64,000 nucleotides of DNA from Streptomyces sp. SUK 48 (GCF_009650765.1 NZ_CP045740.1:3634001-3698000), one strand, 5' to 3'. Positions 53,183 to 62,936 are shown, counted from the stretch's first letter. A program made the numbers and translations. Notes: generated by a model from the letters alone, not told the origin.

Positions 53183-54433
53183 TCAGGCGAGGAACGTCTT
53201 CCAGCCACCCGTGGGCTGGTGGCCGACGTCCAGCGTGCGCAGCTTGGCGAGGATCTCGGGCTTCTGCACGTCGATCCAGTCCGTGAACTCCTTGAAGGAG
53301 ACCATCCGGACATCGGCGCCCTTGTCCCGCTGGGCCGCGACGTGCTTGAACGCCTCCTCGACGGAGTCCATGTAGATCCCGCCGTTCCACTGCTCGAAGT
53401 GGTTGCCGATGAAGAACGGCGCGCGGTTCGTCTCGTACGCCCGCTGGAAGCCGGCGATGTACGCGGCCGCGGACTGCTTGCGCCAGCCCGGGTAGTTGTA
53501 GGCGGGCGCCTTGGTGGAGTTCTGGGACTGGTTGGCCAGCATGTTGTAGTCCATGGACAGCACCTCGAAGCTGTGCCCGGGGAACGGCACGGCCTGGAGC
53601 GGGTAGTCCCAGATCCCCTGGCGCTTGACCGGCCACACCTGGCGGCCGCCCGGGGACGAGGCGTCGTAGCGCCAGCCCAGCTCGCGGGCGGTGGGCAGCA
53701 GGTTGTCCTGGCCCAGCAGGCAGGGGGTGCGGCCGCCGGCCAGCTCCTTGTCGTAGTCGAAGGGGAGCGCGGGCAGGTCGTGCCAGCCGGTGTTGGTCTT
53801 CCACTCCTTGACGAAGGACTTCGCCTGGTCGATCTCGCTCTTCCACTGCTGTGGCGTCCACCACTTCACCGAGCCGTGCGTCTCACCGCAGAAGTGCCCG
53901 TTGAAGTGGGTGCCTATCTCATGGCCCTCCAGCCACGCCCGGTTGACGTTGGTGAGGGTGGCCTTGATGTGCTCGTCGGTGAGGTAGCCGATGGCGGAGG
54001 CGCCGCGCGGGTTGTTCGGGGGCTCGTACATCCGCTTCTTCGACTCGGGCAGCAGGTAGAGGCCCGAGAGGAAGAAGGTCATGTGGGCCTCGTGCTGCTT
54101 GGCGAGGTCCAGGAAGCGCGGGAAGAGGCCGTTGCCGACCTCGCCGGCGCCGTCCCAGGAGAAGATGACGAACTGCGGCGGGGTCTGGCCCGGCTCCAGC
54201 GGCTCCGGCTTCTTCGCGTGGCCGGGCTGCTTGCCGGTGAAGGAGGTGGAGCCGTCGCCGATCAGCTTGGCCGGCCGGTCCTTGCCGCCCTGCACCTGGC
54301 GGGAACCGCCCGGGTGGCCGTCGCCGTCCGAGGACTTGAGGGCGCCGCAGCCGGACAGGCCGGCGGCGGCCGCCGCGCCCGCGCCGAGGCCGAGCATTCC
54401 CCTGCGGGAGAGGTTCCGGGAGACGGTGCGCAT
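53183..54433 (-). CDS. Secreted polysaccharide-deacetylase-like lipoprotein
   Basis: The 416-aa protein begins with a twin-arginine type signal (SRRGMLGLGAGAAAAAGLSG then a lipobox Cys). The NodB-like beta/alpha barrel is recognisable from FVIFSWDGAGEVGNG, MTFFLSGLYLL and EIGTHFNGHFCG. The usual Asp and H-x3-H metal ligands are only partly conserved (TFDD is replaced by SWDG; HSxxH by THFNGHF), so activity may be altered. It lies 118 bases downstream of resA on the same strand but reads separately, with its promoter in the AT-rich stretch near 54.5 kb. Confidence 0.78.
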   Translation of the reverse strand: MRTVSRNLSRRGMLGLGAGAAAAAGLSGCGALKSSDGDGHPGGSRQVQGGKDRPAKLIGDGSTSFTGKQPGHAKKPEPLEPGQTPPQFVIFSWDGAGEVGNGLFPRFLDLAKQHEAHMTFFLSGLYLLPESKKRMYEPPNNPRGASAIGYLTDEHIKATLTNVNRAWLEGHEIGTHFNGHFCGETHGSVKWWTPQQWKSEIDQAKSFVKEWKTNTGWHDLPALPFDYDKELAGGRTPCLLGQDNLLPTARELGWRYDASSPGGRQVWPVKRQGIWDYPLQAVPFPGHSFEVLSMDYNMLANQSQNSTKAPAYNYPGWRKQSAAAYIAGFQRAYETNRAPFFIGNHFEQWNGGIYMDSVEEAFKHVAAQRDKGADVRMVSFKEFTDWIDVQKPEILAKLRTLDVGHQPTGGWKTFLA

Positions 54434-54569
54434 GAAGGATCCCCGATTCGTCGCGCGTGGTGATGGTGGTCACCCAGAGAGAGGGCACGACGAACGGGGA
54501 GGTTCCTTCAATTAATATGTTTTTAGTAATAGTCCAGGCAAAAGAGTCCAAGCGTCTCTTAACGGACCG

Positions 54570-55280
54570 TCAGGCGCCGAACGCCTTCCCCTGGCCGCCG
54601 CCCTTCTGCGGCTGGGCACCGGCCCGCAGATGCGCGGGGACGAGATCGATGGCGGGCTCGCTGTAGCCGACCGACACGATCTTGTCGCCGAGGTAGGTGA
54701 AGGACGTCAGCGACGCGAGGGTGCACTGCCGCTTGCGCGGGTCGTGCCACAGCCGCCGCCGCTCCACGTACGACCGGACGATCCACACCGGCAGCTGATG
54801 GCTGACCAGCACCGCCTCGTGGCCGCGCGCCTGGTCCTTGGCCGCGTTCAGCGCGCCCATCATCCGCACGACCTGGTCCACGTACGGCTCGCCCCAGGAC
54901 GGGCGGAACGGGTTGACCAGGTGCTTCCAGTTCCCCGGCCGTTGCAGCGCGCCGTCGCCGACGCCGAAGGTCTTGCCCTGGAAGACGTTCTCGGCCTCGA
55001 TCAGCCGCGCGTCGGTGTCCAGGTCGAGGCCCTGCGCCTTGGCGATCGGGGTGGCGGTCTCCTGCGCCCGCTCCAGCGGGGAGGCGCAGACATAGGTGAT
55101 GTCGCGCGGGGCGAGGTGCTCCGCGACCCGGTCGGCCATCTTCCGGCCCAGCTCGGACAGGTGGTAGCCGGGCAGCCGGCCGTAGAGCACGCCCTCCGGG
55201 TTCTCCACCTCCCCGTGCCGCATGAGATGGACGACCGTGACGTCCTTGTCGCTGCCGCTCACACTGTTTCCGATGGTCAC
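54570..55280 (-). CDS. Histidine phosphatase family protein (phosphoglycerate mutase-like)
   Basis: The 236-aa protein has the catalytic [12 protein letters not shown] (phospho-His) near residue 19, the second motif [15 protein letters not shown], and the C-terminal His in [14 protein letters not shown]. It is probably a small-molecule phosphatase rather than glycolytic mutase. GTG 55280 overlaps the hemL stop (GTGA), so it is co-expressed with tetrapyrrole synthesis. The stretch 54434-54569 beyond it is AT-rich and likely a promoter region for the deacetylase-like gene. Confidence 0.9.
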   Translation of the reverse strand: MTIGNSVSGSDKDVTVVHLMRHGEVENPEGVLYGRLPGYHLSELGRKMADRVAEHLAPRDITYVCASPLERAQETATPIAKAQGLDLDTDARLIEAENVFQGKTFGVGDGALQRPGNWKHLVNPFRPSWGEPYVDQVVRMMGALNAAKDQARGHEAVLVSHQLPVWIVRSYVERRRLWHDPRKRQCTLASLTSFTYLGDKIVSVGYSEPAIDLVPAHLRAGAQPQKGGGQGKAFGA

Positions 55281-56602
55281 GCGGTGGCCTCCGCAGCCGC
55301 ACGGGCCGCCGCCGGAAGGGCGTCGGCGATCTTCTGCACGGCCCGCTCGTCGTGGGCCGTGGACACGAACCAGGACTCGAAGGACGACGGCGGCAGGTAC
55401 ACGCCGTTCGACAGCAGCGAGTGGAAGAACGCGGTGAAGCGGTACGACTCCTGCCGCTTGGCGTCCTCGTAGGTGCGCACCTGCCGGTCGGTGAAGAACA
55501 CCGAGAACATGTTGGACGCGTTCTGCACCCGGTGCGCCACGCCCTCCTTGCTCAGCGCCTCGGTGACCAGCGACTGGATCTGCGCGGAGACGGCGTCCAC
55601 CGTGTCGTACGCCGCCTCGTCGAGCAGCCGCAGCTGGGCGATGCCGGCGGCGGTGGCGACGGGATTGCCGGAGAGGGTGCCGGCCTGGTAGACGGGCCCG
55701 GCGGGCGCGAGGTACGCCATGACGTCGGCCCGGCCGCCGAACGCGGCGGCGGGGAAGCCGCCGCCCATCACCTTGCCGAAGGTCATCAGGTCGGGCTTGA
55801 CCCCGTCGACGCCGTACCAGCCGGCGCGGCTGGTGCGGAAGCCGGTCATGACCTCGTCGGAGATGTACAGGGCGCCGTTCTTGTGACAGGCGTCCCGCAG
55901 GCCCTGGTTGAAGCCGGGGGCCGGCGGCACGACGCCCATGTTGCCGGGCGACGCCTCGGTGATCACACAGGCGATCTCGCCGGGGTGGCGGTGGAACGCC
56001 TCCTGCACGGCCTCCAGGTCGTTGTACGGCAGCACGATCGTGTCGCTCGCCTGGGCGCCGGTGACACCGGGCGTGTCCGGCAGCGCGAACGTGGCGACAC
56101 CGGAGCCCGCCGCGGCGAGCAGGGCGTCCACATGGCCGTGGTAACAGCCGGCGAACTTGATGACCTTGGAGCGGCCGGTGAAGCCGCGGGCGAGCCGGAT
56201 GGCGCTCATCGTCGCCTCGGTACCGCTGCTGACCAGCCGGACCTGCTCGACGGGCTCGATCCGGGCGACGATCTCCTCGGCGAGCGCGACCTCGCCCTCG
56301 CCGGGCGTGCCGAAGCTCGTACCGCGGGCCACGGCGTCCTGGACGGCGGCGACGACCTCGGGGTGCGCGTGCCCGAGGATCATCGGACCCCAGGAGCAGA
56401 CGAGGTCGACGTACTCCCGGCCGTCGGCGTCGGTGAGGTAGGGACCGCGGCCGGACACCATGAAGCGGGGCGTGCCGCCGACGGCGCGGAAGGCGCGCAC
56501 CGGGGAGTTCACACCCCCGGGCGTGACGACGGAGGCGCGGTCGAAGAGCGCCTGGGAGGCGGGCGCTTCGTAGGGATAGGGCGTTTCGCTCAGGGCACTC
56601 AT
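55277..56602 (-). CDS. hemL: Glutamate-1-semialdehyde 2,1-aminomutase
   Basis: HemL is a PLP enzyme that makes 5-aminolevulinate in the C5 haem pathway. The 441-aa protein has [41 protein letters not shown] and the PLP-lysine region [12 protein letters not shown] (near residue 275). The family EPVAGNM segment reads EASPGNMGV here. ATG 56602 is chosen by comparison with the family; a longer frame extends upstream without a ribosome site. Confidence 0.95.
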   Translation of the reverse strand: MSALSETPYPYEAPASQALFDRASVVTPGGVNSPVRAFRAVGGTPRFMVSGRGPYLTDADGREYVDLVCSWGPMILGHAHPEVVAAVQDAVARGTSFGTPGEGEVALAEEIVARIEPVEQVRLVSSGTEATMSAIRLARGFTGRSKVIKFAGCYHGHVDALLAAAGSGVATFALPDTPGVTGAQASDTIVLPYNDLEAVQEAFHRHPGEIACVITEASPGNMGVVPPAPGFNQGLRDACHKNGALYISDEVMTGFRTSRAGWYGVDGVKPDLMTFGKVMGGGFPAAAFGGRADVMAYLAPAGPVYQAGTLSGNPVATAAGIAQLRLLDEAAYDTVDAVSAQIQSLVTEALSKEGVAHRVQNASNMFSVFFTDRQVRTYEDAKRQESYRFTAFFHSLLSNGVYLPPSSFESWFVSTAHDERAVQKIADALPAAARAAAEATA

Positions 56603-56899
56603 GACGTGCGGCTTCTCCGGCCTCTCGGACTCCGGTTGCAAGGTGACCTCCTCAGGGTAGGCCGCCCGCCCGGTGCGATGACGGGCCGCCCGCGGTTCCG
56701 CGCCGCCGCGGTCCGCCATCTGCGAGACTGAGACCTGACACACAGCTCCTGGGCACGGAAGGATCAGGGACCGGGCGGATCCCCGTGGACTGTTGTTCCA
56801 CCGCACGTTTCGGCGGGCGGCCGTGGGGGAGGTCACTGACACGATGATCGGGTTGCGCGGCGGGGGCCACGCGTCCTAGAAAAGCAGTCGGGTGGAGAT

Positions 56900-58129
56900 A
56901 TGCATCGCGGTGGCGGACTGGGCGAGGGGACCGATGACGTCGGTCCTCGACGTGCCCGGCGGGGAAGGCACCGGCGCGAAGCGGAGGAAACGACCGAAGC
57001 ACGTAGAACACAGGGTGCACCGGGTGAGCCCGAACGGTACGACCGGCAAAGCGAACGCCTGCACGACCAGCAGGCGGAGCGGACCGCCGACAGGGCGAAG
57101 GACTTCCCGCGCGAGGCTCCGAGAGATCTCCGGGGCGAGCGGCCGATGGACCGGCCGATGGATTTCCCGCGGGACCTCCGGGGCGAGCGGCCCATGGATT
57201 TCCCGAAGGACACCCGGGGAGATCTCCGGGGCGAGCGCCCGGCGGACTTCCCGCGTGAGCCCCCGAGGGATCTCCGGGGAAATCTCCGCGGGGACCGGCC
57301 GGCGGATCCCGCCCGGAATGCGGACCCGTCGTCGGACTTCCCCCGTGACGTTCCGCGCGACCTTCCCCGGGACACTCCCCGGAATCTTCCGCGTGATCTC
57401 CGCCGGGACGCTTCCCGGGATCTTCCGCGTGACGTCCCTCGCGACGCCTCCCGGGACCTTCCCCGGAACACGGGTGGGGGTGCGGGAGCGGGCCCGGGTG
57501 CGGGCGGCGTCCCGTCGGACTTCCCCCGCGATCTCCCCTCGGCCTCCCCGGGCTCCTCGGCCTCCCCGGGCTCATCGGACGCGTCGGCCCCTTCGCCGGA
57601 GCGGCGGACCGGCCGCGCGGGCGGTCGTCGGCGTACCCCCCGGGCCGACCGGGTCGGTTCCCTCGGGACGAGCGGCGGGGGTGGTGGCCGGGTGGGGGTG
57701 ACCTACAAGTACTTCGGCGCACCGGACGGCGCGACCGCGGCCCGCGTCCCCATCTCGATGCGCCCCGAGGAACTCGGCGGCGACGAGCTGGGCATGAACG
57801 GCATGTTCACCAAGATCAAGCCGGAGACGATGGCCGCGATGGTGCTGACCGGCATCGAGGGCATCCCCCTGCACAAGGTCCCGCCCCTCGAACTGGTCGT
57901 CCTGCACCCCGACTACGCGGTCGTCAGGCTCCCGATGACCGTGGTCGACCCCCTGCGCGGCATCGGCGAGGAAGCCGTCGGCGCCGCGGCCTTCATCTGG
58001 TCGACGGTGCCGGACCGGGGCGGCCCGCGGGACGCGTTCAACGTGTACCAACTGCTGCACGAATGGCAGGACTTCTCCCACCGGCTGCATGAGGCGGGGC
58101 ATCAGGCGTACTGCCTGGTGTGGCCCTGA
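56900..58129 (+). CDS. Conserved protein with an Arg/Asp-repeat disordered N-terminus
   Basis: From ATG 56900 (GGTGGAG site upstream) the 409-aa product has two parts. Residues about 60-205 are a low-complexity, charge-balanced run of units such as RDLRGERPMDFP and PRDLPRD, clearly repeated. Residues about 265-409 form a compact domain starting VTYKYFGAPDG, with KIKPETMAAMVLTGIEGIPL and LLHEWQDFSHRLHEAGHQAY; it is conserved in Streptomyces next to hemL but has no known function. The repeat part may phase-separate or bind RNA; that is inference. A shorter protein beginning at GTG 57699 is possible. Confidence 0.7.
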   Translation: MHRGGGLGEGTDDVGPRRARRGRHRREAEETTEARRTQGAPGEPERYDRQSERLHDQQAERTADRAKDFPREAPRDLRGERPMDRPMDFPRDLRGERPMDFPKDTRGDLRGERPADFPREPPRDLRGNLRGDRPADPARNADPSSDFPRDVPRDLPRDTPRNLPRDLRRDASRDLPRDVPRDASRDLPRNTGGGAGAGPGAGGVPSDFPRDLPSASPGSSASPGSSDASAPSPERRTGRAGGRRRTPRADRVGSLGTSGGGGGRVGVTYKYFGAPDGATAARVPISMRPEELGGDELGMNGMFTKIKPETMAAMVLTGIEGIPLHKVPPLELVVLHPDYAVVRLPMTVVDPLRGIGEEAVGAAAFIWSTVPDRGGPRDAFNVYQLLHEWQDFSHRLHEAGHQAYCLVWP

Positions 58130-58247
58130 ACCGGGGTTTCGGCGGATTCGGGCGGGGCTTTCGGGTCCCGCCCTCGTCATGTCCGGGGGACAGATCCGGC
58201 CAGGCGCGGGAAAATGGGGGTACCCGGATCGCCGCTCGGAGGCAGCC

Positions 58248-58925
58248 ATGGGCCACGTTCTCGGTGATGTGCTGGGTGTCGCGGCCGCCGTGGCCGTCAG
58301 CCCGCTTCCGATCATCGCGGTCATCCTCATCCTCGCCACGCCCCGTGGCCGCCTGAACGGGGTCCTCTTCACTTTCGGCTGGATCCTGGGGCTCTCGGCG
58401 CTGGGCGCGGTGATGCTGGTGATCGCCTCGCCCGCGGGTGCCTCCTCGCACGGTCACCCGGCTGCCTGGGCAGGAGCCCTCAAGCTCGCTCTGGGCCTGT
58501 TCCTCCTGCTCTTCGGCGCCCGGCGATGGCACCGGCGGCCGAAGGACCCCTCGCAGGCCCGGCTGCCGAAATGGATGGGCGCGATCGACCGCCTCACCCC
58601 GGTCAAGGTCTTCGCGCTCGGGCTGGCCCTGGCCGCGCTCAACGCCAAGAACGCCCCGCTGACCATCGCCGCGGGCGCCACCATCGGCTCGGCCGGACTG
58701 CCGGTCGGGCAGGAGATCGCGTCGCTGGCGGTCTTCGTGGTGATCGCCACCTGCGGCCTGCTGGCACCGCTGGCGGTCTTCCTCCTCGGCGGAGAGCGGG
58801 CCAAGGCGACACTCGGCGACTGGAAGGAGTGGGCGGCTCAGCACAACGTCGCGGTGATGGCCGTCCTGTTCTTCGTCCTCGGGCTGAAACTGTTCGGAGA
58901 CGGTATCTCCATTCTCGTCTCCTGA
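58248..58925 (+). CDS. GAP-family polytopic membrane protein (LysE/Sap-like)
   Basis: The 225-aa protein has six hydrophobic segments, opening GDVLGVAAAVAVSPLPIIAVILIL and with ALNAKNAPLTIAAGATI, the layout of GAP (mycobacterial glycopeptidolipid-addressing/Sap) and LysE-type exporters. Substrate is unknown. ATG 58248 follows GGAGG. It converges on csbD with a nested hairpin between. Confidence 0.82.
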   Translation: MGHVLGDVLGVAAAVAVSPLPIIAVILILATPRGRLNGVLFTFGWILGLSALGAVMLVIASPAGASSHGHPAAWAGALKLALGLFLLLFGARRWHRRPKDPSQARLPKWMGAIDRLTPVKVFALGLALAALNAKNAPLTIAAGATIGSAGLPVGQEIASLAVFVVIATCGLLAPLAVFLLGGERAKATLGDWKEWAAQHNVAVMAVLFFVLGLKLFGDGISILVS

Positions 58926-58965
58926 CGGCGGCCGGGGAAAAGATACTGCAAAGGCATCACACGAA

Positions 58966-59013
58966 AGAGGGAGGCCATTCCCGGGTCGAGCCCGGGAAAG
59001 TGCCTCCCTCTTC
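58966..59013. terminator. Nested bidirectional hairpin terminator
   Basis: The outer stem AAGAGGGAGGC/GCCTCCCTCTT (11 bp) encloses an inner stem TTCCCGGG/CCCGGGAA (8 bp). It lies between the convergent GAP gene (ends 58925) and csbD (ends 59034). Confidence 0.88.
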
Positions 59014-59033
59014 CACCGCCGAGGTGCGTCCCC

Positions 59034-59207
59034 TCAGTGCTTGAACGCGTCCTTGGTCTTCTCCTTGGCCTCACGGGCATCGCCGGTCACCTGGTCCGCC
59101 TTGCCCTCGGCGGCCATCCGGTCGTTGCCGGTGACCCGCCCCAGAGCCTCCTTGGCCTTGCCCTGGGCCTGCTCGGTCTTCGCCTTGGCCTTCTCGCCAG
59201 CACTCAT
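59034..59207 (-). CDS. CsbD-family stress protein
   Basis: The 57-aa product is Lys/Ala/Glu-rich, with AQGKAKEALGRVTGNDRMAA and KADQVTGDAREAKEK, the CsbD signature. CsbD proteins are SigB-controlled general-stress proteins in Bacillus; the molecular role is unknown. ATG 59207 follows AGGAGG. A SigB-type promoter candidate lies 51-74 bases upstream, and a SigB/SigF-family sigma factor is encoded 3.7 kb away. Confidence 0.92.
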   Translation of the reverse strand: MSAGEKAKAKTEQAQGKAKEALGRVTGNDRMAAEGKADQVTGDAREAKEKTKDAFKH

Positions 59208-59257
59208 GGACGCGCCTCCTCGTAGTTCGGTCGGCCACTGTCGCGGCAAAACCCCGG

Positions 59258-59281
59258 TTCCCCCGCATTCTCCTCACAAAC
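59258..59281 (-). promoter_or_regulatory. SigB-type promoter candidate for csbD
   Basis: On the minus strand GTTT (59281-59278) is followed after 14 bases by GGGGAA (59263-59258), close to the Streptomyces SigB consensus GTTT-N14-16-GGGTAT. The expected start near 59250 leaves a leader of about 43 bases before csbD. Confidence 0.5.
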
Positions 59282-59344
59282 AAGGCGTCATCGAGGAATG
59301 CGGAAACCGGCGGGGGGCAAACGGAGGTGCAGGAGGTAGTGACT

Positions 59345-59515
59345 ATGGTTCCCTTGCTGCTCGTTCTTCTTCTCGCCCTGATTCTCTTCGGTGCGGGTTT
59401 CGCCGTACAGATCCTCTGGTGGGTCGCCGTCGTCGTCCTGGTGGTGTGGCTTCTGGGCTTCGTCATGCGTTCCACCTCGGCGGGCGGCGGCCGCGGCCGC
59501 TGGTACCGATGGTGA
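59345..59515 (+). CDS. Small hydrophobic membrane protein
   Basis: The 56-aa protein has two membrane helices (VPLLLVLLLALILFGAGFAV and ILWWVAVVVLVVWLLGFVM) and a basic Arg/Gly end. It resembles the small hydrophobic proteins that are common in Streptomyces stress regions. ATG 59345 follows AGGAGG at 8 bases; divergent from csbD. No enzymatic role. Confidence 0.85.
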   Translation: MVPLLLVLLLALILFGAGFAVQILWWVAVVVLVVWLLGFVMRSTSAGGGRGRWYRW

Positions 59516-59611
59516 TCCGGCCCCTCGGCCGGTGAGCAGTCCCCCCTCGGCTCCGTTTCGCCCCCGCCCCGGAAAGCAGGATCACCGGGGTGGGTTGCAA
59601 CGGCGGAGTCG

Positions 59612-61342
59612 ATGGGGGACTGTTGCCGTACTGCAACCGAGGACAGGAAGGTGGTGAGGTGCGCACGGTGCGTGCCCTCACTCGTGTCTCTTTCCCGCGG
59701 CTCTCCCGCCCGCCCCTTCGACGACCAGGCCGGTACGGCGTGGCCTGAGGCCCCCTATCCCGTACTGGTCGTCGACCGGCACGGCGGCCTGGTCCGCGTG
59801 AACGAGGCGGCCAGACTGCTCCTGCCCGGCGCCGCGGCGGGCGACCAGCTGCACGAGCGCGTGCCGTCCTGGCTCGCCCAGGCCCACCGGCGCATCGGCG
59901 ACGAGGCGCCCGGCGCCCCGGCCGGGACGACGACGGGCCGTATCAACGACCGTTTCTTCGAGGCCCATCCGACGCCCGCCGGCGCGGGCGACATCGTGTG
60001 GTGGCTGGTCGACGACACCGACCGCCGCCTGGCCGAGATGGCGCTGAGCGACGCCCGGACCCGTTCGGAGGTCCTCTCGGAGGCGTCCAGCGCACTGCTG
60101 TCCACGCTGAACGTGCCGCGCTGCATGGAGATGGCGGCGGCCATGGCCGCGGAACACCTCGCGGAGGCCGCCGTACTCGTCGCTCCCGCCCAGGGGAAGC
60201 GCTATCCCGTGACCTCCGCGCGCAAGGGCGGCCCCGTCACCCAGACCACACAGAAGGTGAACGTCGCCGAAGTCCCCGGACTCGGCGAGGCGTTGCAGGG
60301 CTTCCCGCCCGTGCCGGCCCGCTGGATCAACCCCGCGGACATTCCCGGCTGGGTGGTACCGGAGGACTTCGCCGGACCCGTGGGCTCCGTGATCGTCACC
60401 CCGCTGCCCGGCCACGGAGTGCCCGCCGGAGCCCTCATCCTGCTGCGGTCCAGCACCGAGCAGGCGTTCACCGAGGGCGAGGAGGTCTTCGCCCGCCTGT
60501 TCGCCGCCCGCGCCGGTGCCGCCCTGTCCGCGGCCCGCCTGTACACCGAACAGGCGGCGATCACGGCGACGCTGATGCACGAACTGCTGCCGCCGACGCT
60601 GCGCAGCGTGCACGGCGTCGAGTACGCCGGCGGCTACCGGGCGTCGCGGGACCACGAGCGGGTCGGCGGCGACTTCTACGACGTCCACCCGGGCACCGGC
60701 CCCGCCGAGGAGACCCTGGTGGTGCTGGGCGACGTCGCGGGCAAGGGACTCGACGCGGCCGTCCTGACCGGCAAGATCCGCAACACCCTGCACGCCCTGC
60801 TGCCGCTCGCCGAGGACCATGAGCGCGTCCTCGAACTGCTCAACGGGGCGCTGCTCAGCTCCCACCACACCCGCTTCGCCACCCTGGTGCTCGCGTCCGT
60901 ACGCCGCCTGGACGACGGGGTGGGGCTGCGTCTGACCAGCGCCGGGCACCTGCCGCCGCTGATCGTCCGCGCGGACGGCACGGTCGAGGAGGCCGCCACC
61001 CAGGGCACACTGGTCGGTGCGCTGCCGGAGGTCACGGCGCGCACGGTGCGCACGGTGCTCGCGCCGGGAGAGACCTGCCTGCTCTACACCGACGGCATCA
61101 CCGAGGCCCGCGGCGGCCCGCTGGGCGACGAGCTCTTCGGCGAACGGCGCCTGCGGCGGGCCCTGGCCGAATGCGTGGGCATGCCGGCCGAAGCGGTGGT
61201 GGAACGGGTGCAGATGCTGGCCGCCCAGTGGATCGGCGCCGGACGGCACGACGACATGGCCCTGGTGGCCTTCAGCGCCCGCCGGGGCGGCCCGCCCGCG
61301 GTCGCGACCGGGCACGGGGACAGCGAGAGGGACGAGCAGTGA
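59612..61342 (+). CDS. PAS-GAF-SpoIIE phosphatase (PP2C type)
   Basis: This is a partner-switching phosphatase that would dephosphorylate a STAS antagonist. Domains are a PAS-like segment (about 45-130, PVLVVDRHGGLVRVNEAARLLL), a GAF domain (about 150-315) and a SpoIIE/PP2C domain (about 330-560) with VGGDFYDV, LGDVAGKGLDAAVLTG, TSAGHLPPL and GRHDDMALV holding the metal-binding Asp residues. The start is uncertain: ATG 59612 has a close GGAG, but GTG 59651/59654 after AGGAAGG are alternatives and the first 15 residues look atypical. Its stop overlaps the B12-binding gene (GTGA). Confidence 0.88.
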   Translation: MGDCCRTATEDRKVVRCARCVPSLVSLSRGSPARPFDDQAGTAWPEAPYPVLVVDRHGGLVRVNEAARLLLPGAAAGDQLHERVPSWLAQAHRRIGDEAPGAPAGTTTGRINDRFFEAHPTPAGAGDIVWWLVDDTDRRLAEMALSDARTRSEVLSEASSALLSTLNVPRCMEMAAAMAAEHLAEAAVLVAPAQGKRYPVTSARKGGPVTQTTQKVNVAEVPGLGEALQGFPPVPARWINPADIPGWVVPEDFAGPVGSVIVTPLPGHGVPAGALILLRSSTEQAFTEGEEVFARLFAARAGAALSAARLYTEQAAITATLMHELLPPTLRSVHGVEYAGGYRASRDHERVGGDFYDVHPGTGPAEETLVVLGDVAGKGLDAAVLTGKIRNTLHALLPLAEDHERVLELLNGALLSSHHTRFATLVLASVRRLDDGVGLRLTSAGHLPPLIVRADGTVEEAATQGTLVGALPEVTARTVRTVLAPGETCLLYTDGITEARGGPLGDELFGERRLRRALAECVGMPAEAVVERVQMLAAQWIGAGRHDDMALVAFSARRGGPPAVATGHGDSERDEQ

Positions 61343-62490
61343 AGCACTCCACCGAGCCGGCCGCTCTGGTGCGGCGGCTGTGGCGGGCGGCGATCGACGC
61401 GGACGAGTACACGGCCGCCGGAATCGTGCACACGGCGCTGGCCGAGGGAGTGGACGAGGAGACGCTGCTGCTCGAGGTGATCGCGCCGGTGCAGGAGATG
61501 GTCGGCGTCGAATGGGCCGCCGACCGCATCAGCGTGGCCCAGGAGCACGCCGCCACCGCCGTCAACGAGCGGATCGTCGCCTCCCTCGCCCACCGGCAGG
61601 GCGGCGGCCCCCGCCCCACGCACCGCGGCCGGGTCACGGTCTCCTGCGTGGACGGCGACTGGCACGCCTTCCCCGCCCGGCTCCTCGCGGAGGTGCTGTC
61701 CCTGCGCGGCTGGCGGGTGGACTATCTCGGCGCCCAGACCCCGACCCCGCACATGGTCGCCCATCTGCACCTCACCAACCCCGACGCCGTCCTCCTGTCG
61801 GGGTCGATCCCCACCCATCTGCCCGCCGCCCACGCCGCCATCACCGCCTGCCGGGCCATAGGGGTCCCCGTCCTCGTCGGTGGCCGAGCCTTCGGCCCCG
61901 GCGGCCGCTGGGCCCGCAGGCTGGGCGCCGACCGCTGGGCGGCCGACGCGCGCGGCGCGGCGGCCGTGCTGGACGCGGGCGTGCCGCGGCCCGTCCCGGC
62001 GACGGGCCGGCAGGCGGTGGACGACCTGCCGCACCTGGCCGACCAGGAGTACACGCTGGTCCTCCAGTCCCGTCCCCGGCTCGTGAAGCACACCCTGACC
62101 GAGCTGGAGGACCGTTTCCCCGCCCTGCGGGGCTACGGTGACGAGCAGCGCGAGCGCACCGCGGAGGACCTCGCCCACATCGTCGGCTTCCTGGCCACCG
62201 CCCTCTACGTCGACGACGCCGACCTGTTCACCACGTTCCTCGTCTGGACCGCCGACATCCTTCAGGCCCGGCACGTCCCCGCGCACTCCCTGGTCGCCGC
62301 GCTGGACATCCTGGCCGACGAGCTCCACGACTTTCCGCGCGCCCGGCGCCTGACCCGGCTCGGCGCCTCGGCCCTCGGCGCGCGGCCCGCCGCTTCCGTA
62401 CTCGGCCCCGCCTCCGAGTCCGCCACCGGCCCCGAGTCCGCACCCGAGGCCGGCTCCGCTCCCGTCCCCGTGCCCGGCGCCCCCTCATGA
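61339..62490 (+). CDS. Cobalamin (B12)-binding domain regulatory protein
   Basis: The 383-aa protein has a helical cap (about 1-85, EEWAADRISVAQEHAAT-like region WAADRISVAQEHAATAVNE) and a B12-binding Rossmann domain (about 95-215). The family motif D-x-H is in DGDWHAFPARLLA (lower axial His), followed by LSGSIPTHL and VLVGGRAFG (S-x-L and GG elements). This is the arrangement of CarH-type and methionine-synthase-type modules. The C-terminal third is helical, ending in a Pro/Ala tail. It overlaps the phosphatase and the STAS gene by four bases each, so it is an input of the same module; light or cobalamin status could be the signal. Confidence 0.85.
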   Translation: MKHSTEPAALVRRLWRAAIDADEYTAAGIVHTALAEGVDEETLLLEVIAPVQEMVGVEWAADRISVAQEHAATAVNERIVASLAHRQGGGPRPTHRGRVTVSCVDGDWHAFPARLLAEVLSLRGWRVDYLGAQTPTPHMVAHLHLTNPDAVLLSGSIPTHLPAAHAAITACRAIGVPVLVGGRAFGPGGRWARRLGADRWAADARGAAAVLDAGVPRPVPATGRQAVDDLPHLADQEYTLVLQSRPRLVKHTLTELEDRFPALRGYGDEQRERTAEDLAHIVGFLATALYVDDADLFTTFLVWTADILQARHVPAHSLVAALDILADELHDFPRARRLTRLGASALGARPAASVLGPASESATGPESAPEAGSAPVPVPGAPS

Positions 62491-62852
62491 CCACGACCCC
62501 ACCGACCGAGTTCACCGTCGCCGCCCGGCGCGAACAGGCCACGCTCGTGGTGCGGGTGGGCGGAGAGCTCGACTACGACACCAGCGAGGAGTTCGTGGAC
62601 GAGGTGGTCCGGCATCTGACGGCCGCCCGGACCCCGCCCGCGGCGGTCCGCCTGGACTTCGGCGCGCTGACCTGGATCGACTCCTCCGGGCTGTCCGCGC
62701 TGCTGATGATCCACCGCCGTACCAGCGCCCTCGGCGCCACCCTGCACCTGGACGACCGGCCGGAGATCCTCGAACGGCTGCTGCACGTCACCAACGTCCT
62801 GGACCACCTCACCGCGCCGGCCGCCGGCACGGACCTGACGGACCTGGTGTAG
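62487..62852 (+). CDS. STAS-domain anti-sigma factor antagonist
   Basis: The 121-aa protein has the SpoIIAA/RsbV fold, LVVRVGGELDYDTSEEFVDE at the start and LDFGALTWIDSSGLSALLMI, where the Ser after Asp is the phosphorylation site. Dephosphorylated by the SpoIIE phosphatase, it would bind an anti-sigma kinase and free the sigma factor. ATG 62487 overlaps the B12-protein stop. Confidence 0.93.
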   Translation: MTTTPPTEFTVAARREQATLVVRVGGELDYDTSEEFVDEVVRHLTAARTPPAAVRLDFGALTWIDSSGLSALLMIHRRTSALGATLHLDDRPEILERLLHVTNVLDHLTAPAAGTDLTDLV

Positions 62853-62936
62853 ACGTCGTACGACGGGGTAGACGCGCCAACGTCGTGACCCGCCCCCGAA
62901 GAGCGGTCACGGATTTCGGTCTCGGGAGGGAACACC

